Both the position numbers and the translations under genes were made by a program. From Massariosphaeria phaeospora (taxonomy: Eukaryota > Ascomycota > Dothideomycetes > Pleosporales), in contig JAADJZ010000013.1 of the NCBI GenBank assembly GCA_011032825.1, forward strand, positions 930,001 through 994,000: DNA of 64,000 nt, given 5' to 3'. The notes beneath the pieces are model-generated. The model had not been told where the DNA came from and searched no databases. It was given only the letters and a program-made list of their open reading frames with translations. Shown here piece by piece: positions 13,739-24,684 of the stretch. Numbering within the stretch: the stretch's first letter is position 1; each line of letters begins with the position of its first letter.

Positions 13739-14925
13739 TTAAAAAGTGGATGAGCCTGCACAGACGACGTTAGCTTCGGCATGTTCAACGACATGCCATG
13801 AGTGGAGCCTTACGAGATATGAGGACATCTTCCCACTGACCGCTCTTTTGGATCGTCTTCACGTCGTCATAGTAGATTGTCGACGTGTTGGATTTTCCCA
13901 TGACCATATGGTTTGGGTTCGGGCGGTAATTTTGCCACTCATTTTGCACAATATTGGGCGATTCGAAATCCTGAGTGGAGCACTCGCTTACGGATAGGGA
14001 TGGGACACCCCTTTGGACTTCTAACGGTGGGGAAGCTGAGAGTGACGGTTGCTGCCAGACGTTCATCGATGCTGGAGAGTCGCCTGCTGGAGACTCATAC
14101 GCGCGCATGTGACCCATTGGAGTGGCTGAGCCCTCGGGTTCTGGAGTAGTCCACATATCGCTGGGCATCATTCCAGGAATGTCGCTTTCGAAACCGAGTC
14201 CGATGGGTGTGTGCCCGTCTTCGGACCAAGTCGTCGGATGCATGTATTCGAAGGAGTCCATGATGGGTAGAGGCTCGTGATAGGAGAATGGTTCTGGCGT
14301 TTGGGGCGTCAAACGACCCGAGGTAATGTAATTGTTCTTTGTTTCCATAGGATGGGAGAATGCGGTCATGTGTTGCTCGGGGCTGCTGGAATAGGTCGAA
14401 TAGCAGTCCTCGATGATTTGAGGGGAGTATGTTTGAAGAGGCGTGAGCATGTTGAACCCGGTGAAGTTGGCATGTGGGTGGCCCATCTTCGCAGCGTGGT
14501 GGATATCCATATGGGTGACAGCTCGCACCAACTGGTGGCGGTCTGAAGAGGGTATGCTTCGCGGAGAGCTGTGGCGGCTCAAGCCGGGCACGGAGTTGGC
14601 AGCAGTAGGGAATCTCTTGGGGGAGACAATATGCCTCTTGGGGTTGCGGTAGTTGCTGTCTGAAGTGCGTCTCGTCGATCGAGGCTCACATTGTAGGCCT
14701 TTCGCAGTGCAGCGAGAGCAAGACGGAACCTAAAACGTTAGCAAGAAGCAATATGAGAAGTGGGGACGATGCACGTACGGCTTTGTCACACTTCGTCTTT
14801 GCCTTGGCACAGATTGTGCACGCGATGGCTCGTCGAGAAGACATTCTAGCGTAAGGATTGTGCTTGTACGGGGAGCCTTGGGTAGGAAGGTTGGAAGTAG
14901 GTTCAGATTTGGATGCTTGGTTCAT
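13739..14925 (-). CDS. Zn2Cys6 transcription factor, short form
   Basis: A putative DNA-binding regulator. Exon 1 is 14779-14925; intron 14730-14778 (GTACGT...TTTTAG) falls inside the zinc cluster; exon 2 is 13814-14729. The spliced cluster is CX2CX6CX6CX2CX6C (residues 36-63: CTIC, KTKCDKA, SCSRC, LQC), followed by a basic stretch. The rest is Pro/Ser/Thr/Met-rich and disordered, with no Fungal_trans domain. Exon 2 could read through to a stop at 13785 (363 aa). However, a textbook intron (GTAAGG donor, GCTAAC branch, TGTGCAG acceptor, 13756-13813) leads to a 17-nt last exon ending at 13739 (359 aa). Frames sum correctly for both versions; I favour the second. ATG 14925 gives 27 residues ahead of an alternative, MSSRRAIACTIC. 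Confidence 0.8.
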
Positions 14926-17900
14926 TGGGGTTGACAGTGTGGAGTAGTAGACAGTGTGGATCTAAGAAGGGTGTGCCTGAGATAGAAGCCAACGGGGACG
15001 AGTGGAGTGCAAATGTGCAGTGAGGAGTATGGGAGGTATAAACCACGAGCTGAGGGCGGGATAGCGACGTGTGTTATACTAGAGCCTGAGGTGAGTTGCT
15101 CAGATGCTGCTCGGGGACTTGGCCACAACACACTAGGGGAGCCCTCAACGGCTGCCCTGTGCAGGATTTGATTCAGAGTGGCGCCAATAAGAGCACAGAC
15201 GAGGTTACCTGTCTGCTAGGGAGCCGGCCTCCTTCTTCTCTGGTCCGGCCGGCGTGGAGGTGGGGACTGGAATCCTCGAGCGCCTCAGACGAAGCTCCAA
15301 GCGCCCAGCCTTGCCCCATGGCTGCATACTGCCCCCAGGAGCAATCCACCAAATTGGACGCAGTAGCATTGCCCGTTTCAGCTCAGCGAGTGCGGCAGGG
15401 GCCTGCAGGACAGGATGACCGGGGCATGCGTGGCACGGGCGCCGTGGATGATCTGACGGCGGGCGATGACGAAGAGGTCGGGTTTGACCCGAGCAGTGGC
15501 TTGAGCCTCGCGGCTACCAGTGCGCAGCCTCGTTACATGTACTATTTTGCAGGCACGAGATGCTTCACACGACCCTGCGCGGGCCAGCGAGCCTAGTACC
15601 TAGCCCAGAGCGCGAGCCGTGGAGGGGCGGCAGCTGACGGGCTGGCGTCTAGCGTCTGGCGTCTGGCGCGCCGCCGTGGGGGGTGAAAGTGAATGGCTCG
15701 GCGGCTGGGTGGTGGTGCCAACGAAGCCCACGCTGCGCGCCAGGCAAACAACGGCGGCGGGTTGCACAGCACGCGGCGTGCGCAAGCCAGGAACGAGGCA
15801 GCAGCGCGGCGAGGAGAGCGTTGTTGGGTCGTGGCAGCGAGCAGCGAGCAGCGAGCAGCGCCATTACGAGAGGGCAGACGGTTGACAGCTGTCGTCGGCG
15901 CCGCGATGGGGGCAGGGGTGCCGCTTCCGGCTAGCGTGCCCAGACAGCCTCGCTGAGCGACCTCGGCCTGCGATAGGCAAACACACCACACATACACCAC
16001 CTGTTGCCGCTTCGCCAATGCCAGCAGTAGGCGCACCGGCTGGGCTGCTGTTCGTAGTCTGGCGCCACACCCCGGTCTGCCGCTCGCGTCCACAGCCCAC
16101 TTTGCATGCTGCAAGGGACAAATTAGCACGGGTTTGCTCGAATTGCCTCTTTCGGCAATCGGGTAATATCTTGGTGAGACGAGAGTGGCTGCGAAAGAGG
16201 CGGCCACCGGCCATTTCTGCGCTCTCGACCGCCTACCGCATCTGGCCATTTTACCTTCATACCGTTCCTTGGGGTAAAAGAGCTGCGGGCCGTCGGCGAC
16301 GTCGTGTCTCAGGATACTGCCCACGTACGAGTGGGGCGGAGACGGTGCTGTCTAGATTCCCGTGATGAGCATTCGCCGACTGTGTCTAGAAAGGGCCTGA
16401 TCTGGGGCCAGCACGGCCAATCTCCCATGGCAAAAGACAGGTGGATGCTGATGAGGACTGTGAAGATCCTCTCCGTGGGCGACGAGAACAGATCAGAACG
16501 CCTCCATCCTTCAATAGCAACTCACACGACCTGAATCTCAGACATCGTCTGATAGCTGTGTGTGTGGAGATGTGCAGTGTGCTCCACCAAATGATGAGAA
16601 TTCGTATAGCAAGCCGTGGTAAGCAAGCCACTGCTCCAGCCTGCTTCTGACTGCCATCATACTCATCCTTACGAACTGTTTCCGGAGGAAGAACAGCTGC
16701 ATCCGTCCTAATGGCCTTGACGCCTGTGAATCCAAATTCCTTCGGCGACACAGCGGAAATGATCGAGTTGGCATTACTACTTCGCCAGAGCAGTGTCTCG
16801 ATGCTGTAAACGCCGTGGGTACGAGGAGCGGCCACCGTAGCGATCCGGTTAGACCTGCGACGTAGATTCTGCAGAACGATTCCATGTTACCGAATGCGGT
16901 AGAGTTGAGAATGGTAGGCTCGAATCCGGCGGCCTTTGCATACCAACTATAGACCTAGCGTCGACACTGTGTACTAGGTGCTGCAGGTCCTAGAACTTGA
17001 AACTGAGGCGAACCTGAATCCTATGGTACTGGGCACACGTGGTAGAACACGACGACAATTGTAGCAGATCCTAAGGCCATCTTTTCCGGACAATAATGCT
17101 CGGAATATTGTGGTCTGGAGATCAATAAAGAGGCGATTGTTACGTCCTTGGCGTGTCCCATGAGTACAGTAGCCAAGGGAAGGAGGCAGTGAAATTCGAT
17201 CAGCCATGGTGGTATCGGTGAACCATAGGAAATTCTTGAGACAGATCACTGCTTAGCCAGATGATGTTCCTCTTGTCACCATTTGACATGCTTATTGAGT
17301 ACGTAGATGGTTATTCCAGCTCGCGGGTAGTATCGAGACCTCAGTAATCTTCCGTTTACCTCACTTAGAAGAATGCTGAAGGTAGCGAACTAAACTACCC
17401 CATCGAGTGTTGTACAATTAGGGGTGCGATTTCCTCAGGTCCCAGGCTAATGTTTCAGAGTATTCTACGAAGAAATCTGTTGCTTCGTCGTAGTTTTGAA
17501 GTCCGAAGTCGCCAAGTGGAGAAGGGGCCATGTCTCGCGCGATGCTGCAGGTACCCATTGACGATACGAGTACTCGCAAGTTCCCATGTCACATTGCCGA
17601 AGAACCATAAGGCTCCGAGTTTGGTGAGGATGTACTTGCAGTAAGCAGCACTGCCTCAATAGTCATTATCTTCCAATCATAGAAAGTCTGGGTCCGGACA
17701 TCGCTAGTTGAATTTGTTCGGAAATGAAGGCGAGTGCGCACGAGAGGCGAGATAGTCCAGAAGTAGTATACTAATCGAGGTTGGCATCTCCCAACACAGT
17801 AACTTGAGGCTGATGGTATATGCTCGCAGGCGATGGTGGTGGTTGTGGTATGTTGAGTCGACGAAAGAGTCCCGAGGTCGCAAGACATGACGTTTGTACC

Positions 17901-18046
17901 GCACTAGCGCCGTAGAAGCTTAGCGTCGGGTTTCACGGCACGCAAAAACCAGATCTTCCAACACCACACTACGACTTCAACCATCTTCGGGTTCAAGCTC
18001 ACTCTAGCATCGATTACCGAGGGCTTTAAGCGCTCCTCCTCGATTA
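14926..18046. other. Intergenic stretch, no supported gene
   Basis: 15.1-16.4 kb is GC-rich with overlapping open frames on both strands that look compositional (including AGCG repeats near 15836-15860). On the minus strand, 16630-16870 and 16974-17660 contain short protein-like stretches (for example SPKEFGFTGVKAIRTD near 16.7 kb) that are broken by stops and belong to no family I recognise. They may be decayed exons. Confidence 0.4.
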
Positions 18047-18942
18047 ATGATGTCGATCGTGGCTGAAACGAGGGAACTGTACCCGGCCCTTTTCCTTGCC
18101 GACAGCACTCTCCCGGATAGTTCCATTCCTCCACCAGATCTTCTTATTCTGAACCAACCAATCGCAAGCTTCGCTGCATTTTCGAGGCTCTGGAGACACA
18201 GTCAATATCGTCTCTGCGCTGATGGAGGTGCTAATAGGCTGTACGACATGTTCGACGGCGAATTGGAACCCCAGCGAAAGCTCTTCGTATGATTTATGGC
18301 CAATTACCACACCACGATGGTTGACGTCCTCAGCTTCCTGATTCCATCCACGGGGATCTCGACTCATTACGTGGCGATGTGCGCGCCTACTACGCAATGC
18401 TCGGAGTAGAGGTGTCCCAAGACCCTGACCAAAATAGCACAGATTTCGGCAAAGCCATGCAGAAAATATCTTCGAAACACTCGACCTCATCGCGACGAGA
18501 GATTGTGGTCCTTGGGACCTTGGCAGGAAGAGTCGATCAAGGCCTCGGGCTGCTGCATGAAATGATCCGAGAAGAGACCAGCGACACAAAGCTTCGGCTG
18601 TGGCTGTTTTCCGAATCAAATGTGTCTTTGATTCTTAGAAGTACTCATAGCGTGATTCGCGGAGCATTGTCTGGCGGGTTCTTCACCGAGAATGTCGGGC
18701 TGGTGCCAATATACGGTCCTGCAATCATTACTACCCAGGGGCTAGAATGGGATGTAGAGGATTGGGAGACGCAAATGGGGCACCAGGTCAGCACGAGCAA
18801 CCATGTCAAAGAAGAGGAGGTCCATGTGAAGACCAATGCACCGATTCTATTTACAATTGAGAGGGCGCCTTTGACCGCGGACCCTATAGCAAGAGTAGGA
18901 GAACAGTCCAGTCAACACAAATATCCAGTCATCATAGCATAA
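18047..18942 (+). CDS. THI80: Thiamine pyrophosphokinase
   Basis: Transfers pyrophosphate from ATP to thiamine to make thiamine diphosphate in the cytosol. Two exons, 18047-18286 and 18334-18942, are joined across a 47-nt intron (GTATGA...CCTCAG) in phase 0, giving 282 aa, within the usual eukaryotic TPK length. Family motifs appear in order: CADGGANRLYD (about residue 60), LPDSIHGDLDSLRGDV formed exactly across the splice, DQNSTDFGKAM (substrate/metal site), and TLAGRVDQGLG where most relatives have GGRxDQ. The C-terminal beta domain has GPAIITTQGLEWDV and a STSNH motif. The small change of a Gly to Ala before GRVDQ is unlikely to matter. An in-frame ATG pair at 18047/18050 makes the exact start uncertain by one residue. 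I see no riboswitch. Confidence 0.92.
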
Positions 18943-20478
18943 CCGACATCATCGGCGGAAATCTGTAAGCATCACCCATCAACACATCACGGACCATCTA
19001 AGAATACTACAACTTCCGCCCAGGTTGTGGTATAAGGCTACCATAGCGTCAATCTAGCCCAATTTGAGGTGCAATGCATATGCTGTGAAAGTGTATTTAG
19101 TAGCAATAGCAAGTAGGCACATCAAGCATTGCTCCGCCACAGACTAACAGACAAGCGATGACAAGCCACACTGTGAAGGTACGTGATACCGAAATGGAAC
19201 CGCAGGCAAACGAAACAGACGGTGATTTTCGTCTCCACTCCCTTACGCCAGCCACGACAAGGCATGGAATGTTTATTTCCCCAGACGAACAACTGCACGA
19301 TAAATTTAGAAGAATCCGCCTTACATCGACCAGAAACCAGAGCGTTGGAACCTTCAACCGACGTCACATTGTGGGTGAAACGACTGTCATTTCCGTCCCC
19401 AGATATCAGCAAAAATACACAGCCACTGTGTAGCTGGAGATTTGAGGGTTGTCAAACGTGGGGTTGGGGGGCGCAGCGAGCTTTCGCATTACTGCACTTC
19501 TATCTCACTTCTGGGTTGAACTCAAGTTCTATATTACTACTAGTACAGTGGTGATGCTATAGGCAGTTCCGTGCGACGGCACTCAAGAGCGGCGGGCCTG
19601 TGCGACGGTGGGATTTTAGGTCCCGCCGCTAAGATTGCGCGATGCACAGAAGGGCTTCTGTGCTCCCGTTCCCCCGTTCCCCGTCCGGTTGCCTCGATTC
19701 ATGGGCGACAACCCTCCATTTACTGTTTAGACACGGGCACCTGCATCGGGCTGGTGGGCATCGCTATCGACACGACACTAGCTAACGATGGCCATGGACA
19801 TACATATACGGCCACCCACATCAATCAGCGGGCGGCCTCATGGCAGTTATGTATAGAGCTGTCCAACATTTGCTTCGTCAGCGAACACGAAAAACGTTGT
19901 GCCAGTGTCGACTAAGCTGCATCGAGGGTATCTGTGTTCTCGTCGCTCGAAAAGGCCCAGTTCGTTGGATCATGGCACGGCTAAGGGGCTGCGGCTGCCA
20001 TTGGCGGGTTCGCGATTCCCGTTTTGCAGCCGATGTCGACGCCATCTCTCCACTCCTCGCCCACAACACTCTGCTGCCCTGTACGCTCGCTCGCCGTCGC
20101 TGGACTCTGTTTAGAGTCTGTCCACTCGCTGATCGCTTTACTCCGTTCCTTTTATCGCTTCAAAGACGCGCCAGAAGCACCGTACGTCAATGACTCCAGC
20201 GGGGTGACTTATACTGCGCACCTTCCGGACCCGCCAGGCGTCAAAGCTCCCCAGCTCCCCGAAGCTCGTTTTCAGCTGCCGAAGACGCAGGCTCCGGAGC
20301 CTCATCCAATTGCCGACTGCGCGAGACACCAGGCCATTGTCGCCCGCTACAGTCATGGCATGATCGTGTACCTCACACGCTGACCACACCGTGCAATTGC
20401 GCGACAAGGACCGGGTAGCATTGTGGTTGCGCCGCTGGCATAGGAGTCAATCTACGACGCTTACCAGCACGCCCAGCC
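18943..20478. other. Intergenic, probable 5' region of the KRE6-type gene
   Basis: Downstream of the thiamine gene and upstream of the glucan-assembly gene, both on plus. Short frames on both strands show no family pattern. The last few hundred bases are pyrimidine-rich, as expected for a long fungal leader. Confidence 0.45.
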
Positions 20479-22770
20479 ATGGCCCCACCCCCAGATCCTG
20501 CGTCGCGTTCTTTGGAGAATATAATTGCTGCAGAGGAGATAAACCACGACCAGCAGTCTGGTCGATCACCATTGACTCTCCGGGCAGAGCGAGTCGGCGC
20601 CTCCCTCCGCGACCCCTCCAAGTCCGCCAGCTCGCCGGATTTAATAAGGCAGAAAATCTCAAGCCATTCACTAGTTTCGTCTCCGCTAAATCCCGATTCA
20701 TCTTCGAATTCGGATCGTGGACTCGGTACAGACGTGCAGCAGCAAATTGGCCATGGAGCGACAGGGCCATCCGATCGACCCCAAACAGCCCCAGGAAACT
20801 CCCTTCCTCGACGACAACCCCCTCTCCGACCGGCACTGCTACACCCAAACACTAGCACATCCGAAGTGGTGGGCACTGACTCGTCTCGAGTTGGTACCCC
20901 TCTGACGATGCGAGATCTCGGAATTGACTACACTCGGTACTTCAATCCATTTTCTGACAGTGCCAGAAGTTCTTTCACAGACATCTCAGCAACATTGCCA
21001 CCTCGACTGCTACCTGGCCCCTCCGCCACGACACCGTTAGCCGTTTCGCATCCCGTCAATCCGTTCCTCACCCCAAACGCCTCAACAACGAAATTGGACG
21101 TCGCCTTCGACGCCGAGAAACAAGAGTACTTAATGAACGACCGCTTGGGCGCACCCTATGATGAAAAGGGCCTCGCTCTGTTGGTGGAGAACGAGGAGGA
21201 TGACGATGCCATGCACATGCCCCAGCCCGACGACGATATCAAATACAAGGCACACTGGAAAGACCACTTCTCAAGAGCCAACATTGCATCGACATTTGGT
21301 CTTTTCCTTCTGATTACTGGACTACTTTTCGTCTTTGTGGGGCTTCCCGTACTATCATACGCCGGCGTTCTGAGCTTTGATTCAGGGAACAGTACACCTT
21401 TGGATCAAATGCCAGATTATTACCCGGACCCGGAGCCCTGGGCCATCGTAAACAATCGAACATACCGCCTTTTGCAAAACATGCGCACTGGCCTGATCGA
21501 TCCTGACACCCCAGCCAGGGCGATGACCATCAAGGGTGAATATGGGGATGAATATGAGCTCGTCTTCAGTGACGAGTTCAACGAGAACAACCGAACGTTT
21601 TACGAGGGAGATGATCCGTATTGGTACGCCCCTGATATCTGGTACGGTGCAACCCAAGATTTGGAATGGTACGACCCTGCCGCTGTTACTACGTGGGACG
21701 GAACATTGGAAATACGATTGGACAAATTCCTGAACCACGGCTTAGAATTTCGATCAGGGATGCTGAACAGTTGGAATCATCTGTGCTTTAAGGGTGGTAT
21801 TTTTGAGGTGTCGATGTCACTCCCTGGGCCTGCCGCGGTTATGGGACTATGGCCAGGCGCTTGGACGATGGGGAATCTAGGGCGTCCCGGGTACCTGTCC
21901 ACGACTGACGGAATGTGGCCGTACACGTACCAGGCATGCGACGTCGGAATCACGCCGAACCAATCCAGTTACGACGGCTTGTCCCGTTTGCCTGGCCAAA
22001 AGCTACCGTCCTGCACGTGTAACGGAGAGGATCACCCAACGCCAGGCACTGGAAGAGGTGCACCAGAGATCGATATCGTAGAGGCGGGAGCAAGTTACGG
22101 CGGCCTGCCCATTGCAACGCAGAGTTATCAGGTGGCTCCATTTGATATATGGTACTACCCCGATTACAATTTCACGGCATTCCCGGACTACAGTATCAGC
22201 TACACCAATGGGTACACCGGGGGCCCTTTTCAGCAAGCCGTTTCCGCGACTACGAATCTGAATGAAAATTGGTATGATGGCAAGCAATATCAGAAATATT
22301 CCTTTGAGTACGTGCCAGGGGAAGGCGAAGATGCCTACATCGTTTGGAAAGTAGGCGGGCAGACCACCTTCGTGTTGGATGGACGAGCTATTGGACCCAA
22401 CGGCAATATCCAGGCTCGTCAGATTGCCGAGGAACCGATGTCGCTCGTTCTGAACCTCGGGATCAGTAACTCGTGGACCTTCATTGACTGGCAGAAGCTA
22501 GTATTCCCAACCGTCATGCGTGTGGATTACGTGCGGTGGTATCAGAAGAAGGGAGAGGAGCATCTGGTGACATGCGACCCGCCCGGCTTCGAAACCACGC
22601 GATACATCAAGGACCACATGAATGCGTATACGAATCCAAACTTCACGGTAGGTACGTCTGGAATGTGTTGCAGCCTGATAGCTAAACATAGGCAGAAATG
22701 GGATCAGACAGGCCACCCCTGGCCAACGCACAAACTCAACAACGACGGATGCGAAACTGCTTCTAGCTAG
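20479..22770 (+). CDS. KRE6: KRE6/SKN1-type beta-glucan synthesis protein (GH16)
   Basis: A type II membrane protein needed for beta-1,6-glucan assembly in the cell wall, acting in the secretory pathway. Exons 20479-22647 and 22696-22770 encode 747 aa. A cytoplasmic Ser/Pro-rich tail (1-267) is followed by one transmembrane segment (about 268-297, FGLFLLITGLLFVFVGLPV) and a lumenal GH16-like SKN1 domain with the E-x-D-x-x-E motif in APEIDIVEAG (about residue 530). The end (GHPWPTHKLNNDGC) matches the conserved C-terminus only after removing a 48-nt intron (GTAGGT...CATAGGCAG). That intron has no stop and is a multiple of three, so an unspliced reading gives 763 aa with an unrelated insert. 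Several N-x-S/T sites lie in the lumenal part. ATG context is good (CAGCCATGG). Confidence 0.93.
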   Translation: MAPPPDPASRSLENIIAAEEINHDQQSGRSPLTLRAERVGASLRDPSKSASSPDLIRQKISSHSLVSSPLNPDSSSNSDRGLGTDVQQQIGHGATGPSDRPQTAPGNSLPRRQPPLRPALLHPNTSTSEVVGTDSSRVGTPLTMRDLGIDYTRYFNPFSDSARSSFTDISATLPPRLLPGPSATTPLAVSHPVNPFLTPNASTTKLDVAFDAEKQEYLMNDRLGAPYDEKGLALLVENEEDDDAMHMPQPDDDIKYKAHWKDHFSRANIASTFGLFLLITGLLFVFVGLPVLSYAGVLSFDSGNSTPLDQMPDYYPDPEPWAIVNNRTYRLLQNMRTGLIDPDTPARAMTIKGEYGDEYELVFSDEFNENNRTFYEGDDPYWYAPDIWYGATQDLEWYDPAAVTTWDGTLEIRLDKFLNHGLEFRSGMLNSWNHLCFKGGIFEVSMSLPGPAAVMGLWPGAWTMGNLGRPGYLSTTDGMWPYTYQACDVGITPNQSSYDGLSRLPGQKLPSCTCNGEDHPTPGTGRGAPEIDIVEAGASYGGLPIATQSYQVAPFDIWYYPDYNFTAFPDYSISYTNGYTGGPFQQAVSATTNLNENWYDGKQYQKYSFEYVPGEGEDAYIVWKVGGQTTFVLDGRAIGPNGNIQARQIAEEPMSLVLNLGISNSWTFIDWQKLVFPTVMRVDYVRWYQKKGEEHLVTCDPPGFETTRYIKDHMNAYTNPNFTVGTSGMCCSLIAKHRQKWDQTGHPWPTHKLNNDGCETASS

Positions 22771-23739
22771 ACTATCGAAGAGGATACTCATCGACGATTT
22801 ACCACCTACGATACACAACGGACGACAGGATCATTAACATTTAGAGTTGCTGGAGTAGCTCGTACCAACCAACTTGACGACTTGCCTGCCACACATCAAC
22901 CACCATGCTGTTGATCCCTCGTCTGCTTCTCCCACACTCGAGCATTGGTATTTACGCACACGGCCCGTGTCTTGTCCCAGGCTCGCCGCCTATCCTTGCT
23001 CGCTCATGCAAAGCTAAGCTTGTCACTTTCTGGCGTTGCGGCTCCCACGTCTAACGCCACGACATTGCTTTTGCCGCTGGGTGCACGATGTCACCGCAAT
23101 TATATTCTCCGCCTCACAACAGTCTCACTGTACTAGACGTCCCTGTTGCTTGCAGTCCTTTTTCGGCTTTTGCCCGCGTTAGCCGTTGGTCCCCACATAC
23201 CGACATCTTGGTCAAAGGCTGGGCACCCCATCCCCTCATCCCTCCATCCCTCCCCCAGTAGCTTAGCTCAGCTTAGCTTGGCTCAGCGCGTTGGTGGATA
23301 CGTTGCTGCGCGAAACGCTCTCCGTAATAGGTAAACCGCATCGTGTCGTGTTGATGCGCTTTCCCGAATTCTCACATTCCAAATAGTTGTTAGTTGTTCT
23401 ATTAGTTGTTCTAATGTTCTACATCATATCTAATGTAACCGTGGTATGGGGGTGGGTAGTCTAATGCTTGTGGTTTGAGTTGTCTTTGTTTCTTTCTAGC
23501 GCGCATGTTGCGCTTCATGGCGATTCGGGGCGCGGCACATAACATAACGGCATGATTTGAGTTGAGTTGGTTTGGTTTAGTCTGGGTTTCTTGTTGCGAG
23601 GCGTGAGTTGCATATATTAGCTTCGGCGTTGTTTTCTATACTGAGCAAACTCGGCATTAGATATAGATAGATGGATAGATGGATAGATAGGCGTAGTGCA
23701 TACTTATAATAAATAGTAGGAGATGCTATGCGCGCGCTG
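22771..23739. other. Intergenic, 3' region of the KRE6-type gene
   Basis: No gene seen. It contains short TAGC/GCTCA repeats near 23262-23290 and a small GATA-type microsatellite near 23660-23690. The right end borders a transposase relic. Confidence 0.5.
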
Positions 23740-24047
23740 CTCGAACCCGCACCTCAAAACGCCCACAAAGCCTCTACAACTGAACTGCCAAAACAGGCAA
23801 GCGCAAAGCCTCAAGAGCGGTCCCATCAAATTCCAAGCGCCAGAGACTCGGTGGCGGCTCTGCAGCTGTCGTGGCGTCCCCAGAAGCTGCACCAGCTGCT
23901 CCACCCAAAATCAACTCTCGCGGCCGCACTATCAAGCTTCCGCGTTAATATAATTAGTATAAGTTGATCGCGAGTATGTATACAATCGTTCCACCAAAGC
24001 GTCTCGTGATTATAGCTATTGTGGGTGGCTTAATAACCTCATCTTTG
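23740..24047 (+). mobile_element. Relic of a pogo/Fot1-type transposon (3' end)
   Basis: Decayed 3' end of an element related to, but clearly older than, the intact one at 26226-28363. At 23740-23952 one frame gives a transposase-like basic C-terminus with an internal stop, ending INSRGRTIKLPR before TAA; the intact protein ends TTRGRSVRLPSKFK. The adjoining 23961-24047 aligns to the intact element's 3' untranslated part (28214-28299). Over the last 52 positions I count 41 identities, and the block from TTCCACC to CCTCATCTTTG is collinear. The terminal repeat itself is not recognisable. No 5' or catalytic part remains. Confidence 0.75.
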
Positions 24048-24684
24048 GGTTGGGGAGCATGTTGTTCGTGGGATCGCTGCGCGCACAGGCACGGTGCGTT
24101 GAGTCGAGTCGCATGCCATCGCATTGAGTTGAGAAGTTTAGCAGCACGTAGTTCCTTACCCAGTAATCTTTCCCACGCTATCTTTCTACATGCCGGTGAC
24201 TAAGGCACTGGGGATGACAGCTTCTGCGGTTTTGACGTCAGAGATGAGTAGAAGGCAGTGCGAGGGTGCAGGTCTAACTCAAGCAGTAATGAAGGTAGGT
24301 GTAAGAAGGTGAGGTTGGTAGGAAGCTCGGGGCCAGCGGGCAAGGCGCGGCGGTGAGGTTGAGAAGAATCCAGCTGCAAGTTTGAGGGCCAGCTGAAGCA
24401 GAAAGTGGCCGACTGCGTCGCCCAAACAGCCATGCTCTCTCGAGCTCCGGGCGCGGGGCAATGACGCAGTCTGACGGCGCGCAACCTGCAACAGCAGTGC
24501 AGAACTAGCCAGCGGCGTGGTGCGTGGATTTTGCGGAATGTTTAGGTTATGAGGCTCGTAAGGATGGTGGCGGAGATCGCGAGGACAGAGGCTGCGGGTG
24601 CTGAGGTTGCTGAGGTTGCTGAGGCGGGTGAGATGCAATTTTGTTGCTGCAAGTCATTGATGTTACCCAGGTTCAAACTGCGCT
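24048..24684. other. Intergenic, no gene seen
   Basis: It has overlapping open frames on the minus strand with low-complexity Leu/Pro/Ser composition, and a short TGAGGTTGC repeat near 24600-24625. I do not support a gene here. Confidence 0.45.

Noticed and set aside
15593..16324. Open frame of 243 codons on the minus strand
   Set aside because: Same composition effect as above; Ala/Arg/Pro-rich, with competing frames on the plus strand.
16910..16930. tRNA-like B box (GGCTCGAATCC)
   Set aside because: No A box at the right distance and no cloverleaf or acceptor stem could be formed around it.
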